From assembly GCA_964404595.1 (NCBI GenBank), contig CAYOKQ010000001.1, positions 1 to 64,000 of the forward strand: DNA of 64,000 bases, given 5' to 3'. This DNA comes from CAYJXA01 sp964404595 (GTDB taxonomy: Archaea; Nanobdellota; Nanobdellia; Woesearchaeales; GW2011-AR9). Shown here one piece after another: positions 25,990-35,163 of this stretch (positions are counted from its first letter, which is position 1; each line of letters starts with the position of its first letter). Both the position numbers and the translations under genes were made by a program. A model generated the notes under the pieces. It saw nothing but the letters and a program-made list of their open reading frames with translations. It had not been told where the DNA came from and made no database searches.

Positions 25990-27092
25990 TTCAACTTGAT
26001 GGCAATTATGGTGAAGGCGGCGGAGCTTTAGTTCGAACGGCACTGGCACTATCTGCACTTACAGGTCAAGATTTTTCCATCAGTAATATTCGTGCAGGAA
26101 GAGCAGAGAGCGGATTAAAAGCGCAGCATCTTCATGCCATCAAAGCTCTTGCCAAAATATGCAATGCTCAAACCAATGAGATAGAGATAGGCTCCACCGA
26201 ATTACAGTTTAAACCAGGAACATTAAAAGGAGGAGTATTTGAAATAGATATCGGCACTGCCGGCAGCATTACTTTATTATTACAGGCTTTATTATTGCCT
26301 TGTTTATTTGCCCCACGTGCTGTCACTATCAAAATTAAAGGGGGAACGTGCGGTAAATGGCAGGCGAGTGTAGATTATCTGCAGAATTTATTAATTCCCC
26401 ACCTGCTGCGATTTGTCGAGAAGATAGAAGTTAAGATTCTAAGGCGCGGATATTATCCCAAAGGTGGCGGCGAGGTGGAAATCAAAATAAAGCCGCGGTT
26501 TATGCTCAATGATAATTTTGAGGGGTGGTGGCAAAATATGCAGAGTAAGTGTGCCAAAATTATGATAACAGAACAGGGAAAGGTGGAACAGGTAAAAGGC
26601 ATTATCAACCTATCCCGGGAATTAGAGGAAAAAAATGTTGCCCAAAGAATACGGCATACGGCCGGTGATACGCTGCGTTCTTTACAAGTGCCCGTTAACA
26701 TTCGAATCGAACACACACAAGCATTAAGTATGGGTGGTGATTTCCTCTTATGGGCAGTATGCAGCCAACATGGCAAGGTAGATTTTGATAATCCGGTATT
26801 GCTTGGAAGTGATGCCTTACTCGAACCAGGAAAGAGATCGGAAGATGTGGGCAAAGAAGCGGCGCAGAGATTAATATATGAGCTTCAGTCAGGTGCCGCA
26901 GCCGATTGCCATTTAGCCGACCAGCTCATTATGTTTATGGGATTATTACCAGGATCAGAAATAAAGACCAGTGAGATAACCAATCATGCGTTGACGAATA
27001 TGTATGTTGTCGAGCAATTCTTGCCGGTGAAGTTTGAGGTGGAAGGGAATCGCGTAGCAGTCAAAAGAATAAATGAGCCTGAAAATTTATAA
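25986..27092 (+). CDS. rtcA: RNA 3'-terminal phosphate cyclase
   Basis: This 368-residue enzyme converts RNA 3'-phosphate to 2',3'-cyclic phosphate by AMPylation of a histidine. Family marks are the N-terminal LDGNYGEGGGALVRTALALS, IRAGRAESGLKAQHLHAI, IDIGTAGSITLLLQALLLP, RRGYYPKGGGEVEIKI, and CHLADQLIMFMGL, in which the His matches the catalytic AMPylated residue. Length is normal. The start overlaps the upstream small gene by 4 nt (ATGA), so RtcA is the last gene of that operon. A role in tRNA splicing fits the intron-rich tRNAs, as inference. Confidence 0.93.
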   Translation: MIQLDGNYGEGGGALVRTALALSALTGQDFSISNIRAGRAESGLKAQHLHAIKALAKICNAQTNEIEIGSTELQFKPGTLKGGVFEIDIGTAGSITLLLQALLLPCLFAPRAVTIKIKGGTCGKWQASVDYLQNLLIPHLLRFVEKIEVKILRRGYYPKGGGEVEIKIKPRFMLNDNFEGWWQNMQSKCAKIMITEQGKVEQVKGIINLSRELEEKNVAQRIRHTAGDTLRSLQVPVNIRIEHTQALSMGGDFLLWAVCSQHGKVDFDNPVLLGSDALLEPGKRSEDVGKEAAQRLIYELQSGAAADCHLADQLIMFMGLLPGSEIKTSEITNHALTNMYVVEQFLPVKFEVEGNRVAVKRINEPENL

Positions 27093-27115
27093 AGAAAGGT
27101 ATATTCTATCGGTAT

Positions 27116-27361
27116 ATGATAGAAAAAGAATTTTTAACCAGAATTATAACTGACCCTCAAATCTTAGCTGGTAAGCCGATTATTCGAGGAACCAGAATAC
27201 CGGTTGAGCTTATTCTTAAAAAATTAGGCCAAAATATAAATGTACAAGAGATTCTGGAAGATTTTCCACGATTAACCTCTGAAGATGTTAAAGCAGCAAT
27301 ATTATATGCCGAGTCGCTAGTGGAAGAAAATGAGGTTTATCCCATCACAGCTACTGTCTAA
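27116..27361 (+). CDS. DUF433 antitoxin
   Basis: This 81-residue protein matches the DUF433 family: ITDPQILAGKPIIRGTRIPV then LILKKLGQNINVQEILEDFP and LTSEDVKAAILYA. DUF433 is a winged-helix-like antitoxin usually paired with a DUF5615 PIN-like nuclease, as here. The gap to the toxin is 2 nt. Confidence 0.85.
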   Translation: MIEKEFLTRIITDPQILAGKPIIRGTRIPVELILKKLGQNINVQEILEDFPRLTSEDVKAAILYAESLVEENEVYPITATV

Positions 27362-27363
27362 GC

Positions 27364-27723
27364 ATGGAAAAAATCAGTTTCTTGGTAGATGAGAATGTTG
27401 AATTTTCTGTAGTTAAATATCTTCGTGCAAAAAAATTTGATGTCTTTTCCATTGCAGAAACAGTTCCTTCCTTGGATGATACTTCTATCTTGAAGCTGGC
27501 AACTACACAGAAGAGGATTATAATTACCAGCGATAAAGATTTTGGTAATTTGATATTTAAGATTAAATTGTCCTCGGCAGGAATAATTCTGTTCAGAATG
27601 GATGACCAATCAGCACGCAGAAAAATAGAAATAATTGATGTTTTACTGCAGGAATATCTGGGAAAGATTTCAGGAAATTTTCTGGTAATTTCTGATTCAA
27701 AGATAAGGATAAGGAAAATATGA
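27364..27723 (+). CDS. DUF5615 PIN-like nuclease toxin
   Basis: This 119-residue protein has the PIN-like pattern: FLVDENVEFSVVKYLRAKKF (acidic pair D9-E10), then DTSILKLATTQKRIIITSDK and DFGNLIF, where DxDFG supplies further acidic ligands. The motif is intact. With the DUF433 gene it forms a VapBC-like toxin-antitoxin pair. Confidence 0.85.
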   Translation: MEKISFLVDENVEFSVVKYLRAKKFDVFSIAETVPSLDDTSILKLATTQKRIIITSDKDFGNLIFKIKLSSAGIILFRMDDQSARRKIEIIDVLLQEYLGKISGNFLVISDSKIRIRKI

Positions 27724-27724
27724 A

Positions 27725-28213
27725 ATGCTGCATTACAACCAATTAGTAAAAGATAACTCTGTTCTTGACTCATTCAATACTTTAGCCATGCCGCAAATCT
27801 ATTTTGCCTCCAGTATCAAGGATTTTGCAGAAAGCAGAAGAGAGATAAAACCAACCAGCCTGCTCTCAGAAGTCTTGTTTGATATCCGCTCTTTCCAGAA
27901 AACATATACTAGGGGGAAAGCACTGGTAATGATCCCCTGCGTGCGATATCATGGAAGCTTTTGGAACATCGTGGGATTGGAAGATGTAACTCATAGGATA
28001 AGCACGAGCATCTTTTTTCCAGAAGCATTCAACCAAGGTATAGAAAAAGAACAGATCCAGCCAGGAGAAACAGTATCCGCAGGCATTCTCTATGATACAA
28101 AAATAGATTTTCCGTATCTCTTGTTTCTTACTAAGACAACCTTTCCAAGGTCACCTCGTTTTGCTGTTGAAAAATGGGCTTCTCTAGCTGAATTAATATT
28201 CTCACCAGGATAA
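27725..28213 (+). CDS. hypothetical protein
   Basis: This 162-residue protein starts 1 nt after the toxin stop, so it may share its transcript. It has phrases such as MPQIYFASSIKDFAESRREI and GKALVMIPCVRYHGSFWNIV with alternating strands. It converges with the HAD gene, touching it end to end. Not recognised. Confidence 0.5.
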   Translation: MLHYNQLVKDNSVLDSFNTLAMPQIYFASSIKDFAESRREIKPTSLLSEVLFDIRSFQKTYTRGKALVMIPCVRYHGSFWNIVGLEDVTHRISTSIFFPEAFNQGIEKEQIQPGETVSAGILYDTKIDFPYLLFLTKTTFPRSPRFAVEKWASLAELIFSPG

Positions 28214-29074
28214 CTATTTAATTTTATTCGCCTTAACCAATATTTCCTCCACCATCCCCTTCACCCACTCCATATTCCCATCATCCGTAATTACCACCTC
28301 AAATTCCTGCATATATTTCTCCAGCATCTTTTCTTTATCCTCATTGAGGAATCCGATGCGGATGATGATATCGTGGTCAATCCCTTCGCTCATGCCCAAA
28401 TCCCCCAAGCTGTCGCCAAGCAGCAGCACATTTTTTCGCTGGGCAATCTCTTTATAGTAAGGGGTCTTCTTCACTTCTATTTCATTTTTATTGAAGGTGT
28501 GGATAAAAATACTATTTTTCTTTCCAATAACCCTTCCCTCTTGATCAAAAATATAGAAATTAGAGAGCAGATGAACATTGGGAGTGAGCCTGCCAGCCGA
28601 CAGAAGTAATCCTTTGATAATGTCTCCAAGCCCTGCTGAAAAAATGAGTGCAGGAATATGGTGCTGTGAAAGGACATCTAAAAATTCCAGTGCTCCTTTT
28701 CTAAATTGAATCTTGCCTTTTGCTACAATATCCTCGACGACTTCTTTGTTCATGCCGCATTCCTTCATCAATTCGAAATGTTCTGTCCACCACTGCACCA
28801 TTTTTTCATTTCTTTCCTGTACTGAGATGGTGCTGGAAATTTCATAAGGATGATATTTATCAAATAAAGCATGAGCACGACCAGGATAATCTGAAGTTAA
28901 ATATTGCCCATCCCGAACCAGCGCATACGAAGATACAAATTTCGTTCCATCAACAAAGGCTTTAGTTAAAGTACGATCAAAATCAGAAACGACATGAAAT
29001 GGGTGTGCCTTAAAAAGAGCTATTTTTTTGTTCAGGGCGTCTTTGTTTTTAATATGAATATTGTTGGTGATCAT
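28214..29074 (-). CDS. HAD-family cytosolic 5'-nucleotidase III (UMPH-1-like)
   Basis: This 286-residue HAD phosphatase has motif I DFDRTLT (about 33-39), a middle FSAGLGDII (motif II region) and a motif III/IV region LLLGDSLGDLGMSEG (GDSLGD, two acids). These match the UMPH-1/cN-III pyrimidine 5'-nucleotidases, which dephosphorylate UMP and CMP. Length (~290) also fits. It converges with the hypothetical gene at 27725. Confidence 0.85.
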   Translation of the reverse strand: MITNNIHIKNKDALNKKIALFKAHPFHVVSDFDRTLTKAFVDGTKFVSSYALVRDGQYLTSDYPGRAHALFDKYHPYEISSTISVQERNEKMVQWWTEHFELMKECGMNKEVVEDIVAKGKIQFRKGALEFLDVLSQHHIPALIFSAGLGDIIKGLLLSAGRLTPNVHLLSNFYIFDQEGRVIGKKNSIFIHTFNKNEIEVKKTPYYKEIAQRKNVLLLGDSLGDLGMSEGIDHDIIIRIGFLNEDKEKMLEKYMQEFEVVITDDGNMEWVKGMVEEILVKANKIK

Positions 29075-29126
29075 CTATCGTAAGAATCGCAAACATTTAT
29101 AAATAAATCCCTGTTTTTGTAAATCC

Positions 29127-29297
29127 ATGACTGACTTATCATGCATTTCCTGTAAGAAAAAAGTAGTAAATGATCAGGGAAATACCCAATTCTTATGCCC
29201 CCAATGCTCTAAATACCGTTTAGTACGCTGTACGAACTGCCGAGCTAAAGCAGCTAAATATTCCTGCCCAGAATGCGGATTTACCGGGCCTAACTGA
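29127..29297 (+). CDS. HVO_2753-like small zinc-finger protein (DUF1610)
   Basis: This 56-residue protein has four CxxC pairs: CISC (6-9), CPQC (24-27), CTNC (35-38) and CPEC (47-50). It binds two zinc ions. In many archaea this gene lies directly before the aEF1-beta gene, as it does here (5 nt apart). It is too short for many gene finders. ATG 29127 has a TATA-like TTTATAAA ~30 nt upstream (29096-29103). Confidence 0.9.
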   Translation: MTDLSCISCKKKVVNDQGNTQFLCPQCSKYRLVRCTNCRAKAAKYSCPECGFTGPN

Positions 29298-29302
29298 ATT
29301 CT

Positions 29303-29581
29303 ATGGCAAAAGCAATCATTACATTTAAATTGATGCCAGAATCGCCGGACGTAAATTTGGAGCTGGTGAAAGTCAAGGCACAGCAAGTCGTAATAGCTGA
29401 AGGGGCCATCGGGCAAACGCAGGTGAAAGAAGAACCCATTGCTTTTGGCCTGAAAGCAGTTCTGGTGCTGGCAATGTATAATGTTGACAATTCTGATTTT
29501 GATGCTATTGCTGCAAAGATGGAAAGTATTCCGGGAGTGCAAAGTGCACAAGTGGCCAAGATGGATTTGGCGCTGGGATAG
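29303..29581 (+). CDS. translation elongation factor aEF1-beta
   Basis: This 92-residue protein is the guanine-nucleotide exchange factor for aEF1A. It reads MAKAIITFKLMPESPDVNLE at the start, then VKEEPIAFGLKAVLVLAMYN and a final MESIPGVQSAQVAKMDLALG. These are the typical two beta-alpha-beta halves. It is preceded 5 nt upstream by the zinc-finger gene, a conserved archaeal pairing. Confidence 0.95.
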   Translation: MAKAIITFKLMPESPDVNLELVKVKAQQVVIAEGAIGQTQVKEEPIAFGLKAVLVLAMYNVDNSDFDAIAAKMESIPGVQSAQVAKMDLALG

Positions 29582-29662
29582 GGTGATTCAATTATTTTTT
29601 TGCTGTTTTCCACATCATCTGGAAATATTCTAAAAAACTCTGGGCAATTTCAGCCGATTTAA

Positions 29663-29854
29663 TATAAATGCAGTTTCTTTGGCGCTTTAACTGCAGCCTA
29701 TACTGGAGCGAGAATAGCAATGCAATATGCTCTGCAAAAAAATGAAGTAGACCCAGTCACAGCCTCAACCATAACTCAAGTTGGCCTTACCGGATTCTTT
29801 ACTGGAATAATGCCCGTGCTTCGATACGGGATGAGAAATTTATGGTCTTTTTAA
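29663..29854 (+). pseudogene. remnant of a small membrane-protein gene
   Basis: An open frame without a good start reads FFGALTAAYTGARIAMQYAL, then QKNEVDPVTASTITQVGLTG and FFTGIMPVLRYGMRNLWSF. It could be the C-terminal part of a membrane protein; the internal ATG at 29720 would give 44 residues. No Shine-Dalgarno is seen. The rest of the 29582-29901 gap carries no recognisable gene apart from a Shine-Dalgarno and TATA-like TTTTTATAA (29872-29880) that belong to the next gene. Confidence 0.35.
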
Positions 29855-29901
29855 CTTTTATTCAAGACAACCTTTTTATAATCCCTTCCATTTAGGAGGA
29901 T

Positions 29902-30363
29902 ATGAAACTCAGCAGCACCTTCGCACACAATGGAAAAATTCCATCAAAATATACTTGTGACGGCGAGAATATCAATCCTGCTTTAAAAATAGAACAAGTT
30001 CCTGCTAATGCCAAAAGCCTCGTTCTGATTATGGACGATCCCGATATTCCCAATTTTGTGAAGGAAAAATATCACATTGAGGTTTGGGATCATTGGATTG
30101 TATTTAACATTCCTCCGAGCACCACCGAAGTAGGTGAAGGCGCAAGCCCACCGGGTGTTATGGGAAAGAATACCAGCAGTAAAAATACCTACGGCGGACC
30201 TTGCCCACCAGATAAAGAGCATCGGTATTTTTTCAAATTGTATGCGCTAGACACTACATTAAATTTACCGGAAGGATCAACCAAGAAGCAAGTAGAAGAA
30301 GCTATACACGGGCACATCCTGGAAAAGGCAGAGTTGGTCGGAAGATATCAAAAGCAAGTGTAG
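29902..30363 (+). CDS. YbhB/YbcL-family PEBP protein
   Basis: This 153-residue protein has the phosphatidylethanolamine-binding fold markers: KYTCDGENINPALKIEQVPA at the start, LVLIMDDPDIP (DPD), DHWIVFNIPP and YGGPCPPDKEHRYFFKLYAL (the ligand pocket GPCPP.KEHRY). The function in archaea is unknown; a kinase or protease inhibitor role is only by family name. A TTAGGAGGA Shine-Dalgarno precedes the ATG. Confidence 0.88.
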   Translation: MKLSSTFAHNGKIPSKYTCDGENINPALKIEQVPANAKSLVLIMDDPDIPNFVKEKYHIEVWDHWIVFNIPPSTTEVGEGASPPGVMGKNTSSKNTYGGPCPPDKEHRYFFKLYALDTTLNLPEGSTKKQVEEAIHGHILEKAELVGRYQKQV

Positions 30364-30432
30364 TATATGGATTTATTTGCTGTTAAATGCTGAGCGAATC
30401 TCAATCATTAAGAAAAAATAAGGTAGAATCTA

Positions 30433-30789
30433 TTAATCAATTCTCTGCAAACCAATATTTCTACCAAGAACCAAATTTACTAACTTATCGATTCCTTCAA
30501 CATCGTCTCTAAATTCAACAGCAACACTACCTTTACCCCAGTAAATTTGATTGTAAGGATTTATTCCCATCGATGTTAGATCAAAAGAATCTTTATTTCT
30601 CCAGACCGGTTGATTATCTACTACAACTTGTCTTATTGCTTCATAGGGAATATTGACACATAAATGCTTCAGTGGTAAACATTCTCGAAGTTCTGCTTGA
30701 GACATATCGGGCTTAGGTACTAAATCATTCATAGGTTGGTACAAAAATACACCACCTGTAATTGCACGACCGCCTGTGATAATGCCCAT
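30433..30789 (-). CDS. hypothetical protein
   Basis: This 118-residue protein has no recognised domain. It includes IPYEAIRQVVVDNQPVWRNK and NQIYWGKGSVAVEFRDDVEG, which alternate strand and loop. No signal or membrane helix. The nearest minus-strand neighbour is MsrB, 58 nt upstream, so it may be in the same transcript. Confidence 0.45.
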   Translation of the reverse strand: MGIITGGRAITGGVFLYQPMNDLVPKPDMSQAELRECLPLKHLCVNIPYEAIRQVVVDNQPVWRNKDSFDLTSMGINPYNQIYWGKGSVAVEFRDDVEGIDKLVNLVLGRNIGLQRID

Positions 30790-30847
30790 ATTTTGTCCTT
30801 CAATTTTTATATATTTATCCGACCTTTACCAATTTAGCTTTTTACAA

Positions 30848-31222
30848 CTATCCCTGTTTAAATTCCAGCGCTACCGAGTTAATGCAATACCTTTTTCCTG
30901 TCGGTTTTGACCCGTCATCAAATACATGCCCAAGATGCCCGCCACATTTTTTGCAGAGCACTTCGATTCTGTGCATCCCCAAGGTAGAATCGTCTTTTAA
31001 CTCTACGTTATTTCTTTTTGCATCATAAAAACTAGGCCACCCCGAACCAGAATCAAATTTTGTATCTGAGGAAAATAGTTCTGCACCACACGCTATGCAA
31101 CAATACCTTCCGATCTCCTTATTGTGCAATAATTTCCCTGTAAACGGCACTTCCGTTCCTTTTTCGCGTAGTACATAGTATTGTTCTTTGGTGAGCTTAG
31201 ATTTCCAGTCAATTTTGGTCAT
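30848..31222 (-). CDS. msrB: peptide-methionine (R)-S-oxide reductase MsrB
   Basis: This 124-residue enzyme reduces methionine-R-sulfoxide in proteins. The zinc-binding CIAC and CKKC pairs, the FDSGSGWPSF motif, and the active-site RYCINSVALEF (catalytic Cys) are all present, with length normal for the family. Its start overlaps the Trm1 stop by 4 nt, so it is cotranscribed with it. Confidence 0.95.
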   Translation of the reverse strand: MTKIDWKSKLTKEQYYVLREKGTEVPFTGKLLHNKEIGRYCCIACGAELFSSDTKFDSGSGWPSFYDAKRNNVELKDDSTLGMHRIEVLCKKCGGHLGHVFDDGSKPTGKRYCINSVALEFKQG

Positions 31223-32343
31223 GAAAACACCTTTAATAAGTCGATAATTTTTTTTTCTGTTTTTACTCCAAGCGGTGAAAAATGAGTCCTCACACCTCTA
31301 TTTTTTTTTAATACTGCATCAATCTTAGGAGGCTCTTTTCCATATCGCCTGGCCATCACGTGTAAATCATAAAACCCCACTATATTATTTTGAGATTCCT
31401 GATGAAGCAGCTCCAAAAGTTTACTCTCCTCAGAAAAAAGATTATTCTTAACCATTTTTGCAAGTAAAGATGCATCTCCCAAATCTCCGATCCACAGCGG
31501 CCCGGCAAAGACAAAATTTTTCCCACAGGTGCATATCTCGTGGTTGAATACCGATGTTTTAAAATTCAGGCAGGCATGACAGAACAGGAAATACTGATGC
31601 TGTTTCACCAGTGCATCGCATTTCTCTTTCCCCCTATCCACCTGTAGATAAAGACGATAGTAATGATCTTTGCTGTAACACAAGAGAGGAGTTAACGCTT
31701 TTTCAAATTGAATTGCCTGGAGCTGAATCTTACGAATGAGAATACGCAGCCCTATCTCGTGCATCAGATAATTTCGTAAGGGCTGCGCCCAGTATTTTCT
31801 TCTGGTCACTTTCTCGTATGTTCCGGTTAAAGCGGCGGTGTCGGTGGCGGTGATCGCCAGTACGCCGTGGCGGCAGATTCTCGCGATGGCAGCGTCCAGG
31901 AAGTGATTGGGAGAACCAAAGGGATCGATATCAATATAATCAAAGTAGCCGCAGAAATTTTTGACTTTATCTTTATCTTTTACTCTATTGAGCAGAAATA
32001 ATGAGGCATCATCATTGAAGATTAAAATAGTTTTAGGATTTATGTGATTTAATTTTATATTTTCTTTCATGATTTTAGGAAATTGTTCTTTCATATCGTT
32101 GACAAAAAGATGATTTATCTTTCCTTTGCGTAGCTCTTTTATGAACCGCAGGCTGCGAATGCCCGAGCCAGCTAAAGGATCGGCTATATTCATGCCGACA
32201 TTTGGGATAGAATTAAGCAGGAGGATGGCAATATTGCGATGCGAGGCCATGACCGGATTGTAAAATACGTCCATCTTTTTATGGACGTCTTTGGGAGGGG
32301 GAGTGAGGTTCAAAGTGATGGAATGCTCGTTGATGACAGCCAT
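31219..32343 (-). CDS. trm1: tRNA (guanine26-N2)-dimethyltransferase Trm1
   Basis: This 374-residue enzyme modifies G26 of tRNA. The N terminus has VFYNPVMASHRNIAILLL, ADPLAGSGIRSLRFI (SAM-binding motif) and DIDPFGSPNHFLDAAIA (the DPFG active-site motif). A C-terminal zinc region has CHACLNF and CTCGK. These are diagnostic for the family. It overlaps MsrB by 4 nt. Confidence 0.95.
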   Translation of the reverse strand: MAVINEHSITLNLTPPPKDVHKKMDVFYNPVMASHRNIAILLLNSIPNVGMNIADPLAGSGIRSLRFIKELRKGKINHLFVNDMKEQFPKIMKENIKLNHINPKTILIFNDDASLFLLNRVKDKDKVKNFCGYFDYIDIDPFGSPNHFLDAAIARICRHGVLAITATDTAALTGTYEKVTRRKYWAQPLRNYLMHEIGLRILIRKIQLQAIQFEKALTPLLCYSKDHYYRLYLQVDRGKEKCDALVKQHQYFLFCHACLNFKTSVFNHEICTCGKNFVFAGPLWIGDLGDASLLAKMVKNNLFSEESKLLELLHQESQNNIVGFYDLHVMARRYGKEPPKIDAVLKKNRGVRTHFSPLGVKTEKKIIDLLKVFS

Positions 32344-32427
32344 AAGTTTACTGGGTAATGAATCGGGTATAAAAATATATCTTTGAAGATAGAAAAGTAA
32401 TTAAAGCTGGGAATTATTCTTAAAATT

Positions 32428-32694
32428 ATGCCTGAAATAGAAATCCCGGATGAATTGGTTCCTAAAATAATGGCTGGAAATTTAGGAATACTCTGCCCGT
32501 TAGATAACGGAGAATTAAAGCTGGGAACAACCATACACCCATACGGCGGTGCATCTCGGGATTATCATTGTAGAGGATGCGGTATAAAATATACTGAAGG
32601 CGCTGTTATTCGGGCAGCTTTAGGTGAACCTCAATTTTTAGAGCAGCAAACACGAAAGTATAGGTCAGAAAGCGGATTAGAAGCATCGTTGTAA
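32428..32694 (+). CDS. small zinc-ribbon-like hypothetical protein
   Basis: This 88-residue protein carries LCPLDNGEL and YHCRGCGIKYTEGAV, with three or four cysteines that could hold zinc. The N terminus resembles a short winged helix or an acidic tail. It precedes the aIF5B gene by about 100 nt. Role unknown. Confidence 0.5.
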   Translation: MPEIEIPDELVPKIMAGNLGILCPLDNGELKLGTTIHPYGGASRDYHCRGCGIKYTEGAVIRAALGEPQFLEQQTRKYRSESGLEASL

Positions 32695-32798
32695 TTAGAA
32701 AAATAGATTAGACAGATAACCCATATATTATTCGTACGGTATTTCTCTTTCTATGAATACCCATTAATTTTAAAAAGAAACACATGGTTTGGCAACTA

Positions 32799-34589
32799 AT
32801 GGCCATCCGCAAAATTTTGGTAGCGACCCTCGGGCACGTCGATCATGGCAAAACCTCCTTACTCGATAAGATCAGAAGAACCGCCGTTGCCAAAGGCGAA
32901 GCGGGAGGCATTACTCAAAATATTGGTGTAAGTATCATTCCTATTGATGTCATCACCAAGATTTGCGGCAAGCTGATGGATGTCTTTAAGGGAAATGTGA
33001 CCATTCCCGGCTTACTTCTTATCGATACTCCCGGCCACGCTGCCTTCACCTCCTTGCGCAAACGTGGAGGCTCACTGGCAGATATTGCTATTCTTGTCGT
33101 TGACATCAATGAAGGATTTAAGCCCCAGACATTGGAATCGATAGAAATTCTGCGCGCAGGCAAAGTGCCTTTTGTGGTGGCCGCCACTAAAATTGACCTC
33201 ATCCGCGGCTGGAGTTACGACCAAAGTAAGACGCTCATTGAAAACATCAATGCCCTTGATTACAAGATCCAAGGTGAATTTGAGCAAAAGATGTATGAGC
33301 TCGTCGGAAAATTTGGAGAGCTGGGACTGCAGGCCGAACGATTTGATCGGGTGTCTGATTACACCAAGCAACTCGCCATCATTCCTTTGTCAGCCATCAC
33401 CGGACAGGGCATTCCTGAACTGCTGATGGTCATAACCGGCCTGGCGCAAAAATTTCTGGAACAGGAACTACATATCGATGTAGAAGGCCCGGCCAAGGGA
33501 ACCATATTAGAAGTGAAAGAAGAAAAAGGCTTGGGAGTCACACTTGATACGATCATATATAATGGCAGCATCAAAGTAAACGATACGATCGTGATCGGCG
33601 GCATTGACGGCGCCATCGTCACTAAAATAAGGGCCTTGCTCGAGCCAGCGGAACTGTCTGATATGCGTGACAGGAAAAGCAAATTTACTCAAGTTAAGGA
33701 AGCATTTGCCGCCACTGGCGTTAAAATTGCGGCTCCTGGTTTAGAGAAAGCAATTGCCGGCATGCCCTTGCGCAGCTGCTCTCCTGCAGATATCAATATC
33801 ATTGCAGCAGAAATGCAGCAAGAAGTAGCAAGTGTGATCGGGGATGAGAGCGGCGAAGAAGGAGTTATCATTAAAGCTGATACCATTGGAGGACTCGAGG
33901 CGCTGCAGCATTTACTTCGTGCAAAAGATATTCCTATTTCTTCTTCATCGTTAGGGGATATCACTAAAAAAGACATATCGCAGTTAGAAAGTTTGCAAGG
34001 AAAAGATGAACAGCATGCCGTGATATTGGGATTCAACGTCAAGATAGGGGTGGAATTGGAAGAGCATATCAAATCAAAAGGGCTGTCGATCATCACCAGT
34101 AATATCATCTACCAAATCATTGAGGAATATGAAAAGTTTGCAGCTAGTCTGAAACAAAAAGGAGAAATACGCGAACTTGCTACGCTGGTGCGCCCCTGTA
34201 AATTTTCTATCCTTAAAGGATATGTATTTCGGCAAAATAATCCGGCGGTAGTCGGAGTTGAAATTGAGATCGGCAAGATCAAGACGGGAGACCCGATCAT
34301 GAACACCGAAGGGAAAAGAATCTCTTTTGTCAAGAGCCTGCAGGAAAATCAGGAAGCGGTCTCGGAAGCTGCGCAGGGAAAACAAGTGGCCTTAGCGATG
34401 GATGGAGTAACGGTAGGAAGGCAGATCAATGAAGGTGATTATCTCTACACTGATATTTCTGAAGAGCAGTTTAAACGATTTAAAGAGCTTAAGAGATATT
34501 TGTCAGCTCGGGAGATCGACGTGCTAAAAGAAGTGGCAGAAATAAAGCGTAAGGAAAGTCCATTGTGGGGGATGGGGGGAGTTGCATGA
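32799..34589 (+). CDS. infB: translation initiation factor aIF5B
   Basis: This 596-residue GTPase promotes subunit joining and initiator-tRNA positioning. G motifs are GHVDHGKTSLLD, DTPGHAAF and ATKIDLI, followed by the switch region GGITQNIG. Domains II to IV follow, ending with the aIF5B-specific C-terminal part (KLRE-like SAREIDVLKEVAEIKRK). No intein is present at the usual insertion point. ATG at 32799 was chosen over 32784 because it begins the conserved MAIRKILVATLGHVD. Confidence 0.96.
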   Translation: MAIRKILVATLGHVDHGKTSLLDKIRRTAVAKGEAGGITQNIGVSIIPIDVITKICGKLMDVFKGNVTIPGLLLIDTPGHAAFTSLRKRGGSLADIAILVVDINEGFKPQTLESIEILRAGKVPFVVAATKIDLIRGWSYDQSKTLIENINALDYKIQGEFEQKMYELVGKFGELGLQAERFDRVSDYTKQLAIIPLSAITGQGIPELLMVITGLAQKFLEQELHIDVEGPAKGTILEVKEEKGLGVTLDTIIYNGSIKVNDTIVIGGIDGAIVTKIRALLEPAELSDMRDRKSKFTQVKEAFAATGVKIAAPGLEKAIAGMPLRSCSPADINIIAAEMQQEVASVIGDESGEEGVIIKADTIGGLEALQHLLRAKDIPISSSSLGDITKKDISQLESLQGKDEQHAVILGFNVKIGVELEEHIKSKGLSIITSNIIYQIIEEYEKFAASLKQKGEIRELATLVRPCKFSILKGYVFRQNNPAVVGVEIEIGKIKTGDPIMNTEGKRISFVKSLQENQEAVSEAAQGKQVALAMDGVTVGRQINEGDYLYTDISEEQFKRFKELKRYLSAREIDVLKEVAEIKRKESPLWGMGGVA

Positions 34590-34686
34590 TGGAGCGATGC
34601 CTGTTTTCTATTTTCGGTATGAATGGGTCTATTTTTAGATATTTCCTCCCAAACCTTTTAAAATCGCAGAGAAAATAGCTCTCACA

Positions 34687-35163
34687 ATGCAGCAATTAAC
34701 CATCCTCAACACCCGGGAAGTAAAACGAATTAAAGAATTACTTATCGCCCAATTTGGGTATGCATTGCAGCACGATTATGCCTATTTAAGAAATGAGAAA
34801 AATAAAATTTATCTTATCAATAAGGATGCGGCCAAATTAGATTGGAAAAAATTGATTATCGATAAGATCGGGCTGTATTTTGCCGAAGATCAAGAGACGG
34901 AAATAAGATTGAGTAAAGAAGGGGCACAATTATTAATGCAGGAAGCGAGGAAGAATAAGAAAACGATGCCAAAGGCAGTGGAATTAAATATCGAAGAAAC
35001 TAAAATGTATTTTCAAGGGCAAGATTTGGAAAAAGATGTGGGTGCTGGCAATAAGAGTATAATAATACAATATAATGGTGCTATTTTGGGCTGCGCCAAA
35101 TATAAAGAAGGAAAGATTTTGAATTTTCTGCCTAAAACCTACCGTGGAGAAGTTATCGTGTAA
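34687..35163 (+). CDS. PUA-domain protein, Nip7/UPF0113-like
   Basis: This 158-residue protein has a beta-rich N-terminal region and a C-terminal PUA-like domain. The pattern AVELNIEETKMYFQGQDLEK, GNKSIIIQYNGAILGCAKYK, then ILNFLPKTYRGEVIV matches the Nip7 end (FLYGND..., VVV, and G..N). Nip7 proteins act in ribosome biogenesis. The similarity is moderate; a diverged PUA RNA-binding protein is an alternative. It follows aIF5B on the same strand. Confidence 0.6.
   Translation: MQQLTILNTREVKRIKELLIAQFGYALQHDYAYLRNEKNKIYLINKDAAKLDWKKLIIDKIGLYFAEDQETEIRLSKEGAQLLMQEARKNKKTMPKAVELNIEETKMYFQGQDLEKDVGAGNKSIIIQYNGAILGCAKYKEGKILNFLPKTYRGEVIV

Noticed and set aside
32915..34385. Several open frames opposite aIF5B
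   Set aside because: They lie entirely within the conserved GTPase gene and show no family motif or start signal.
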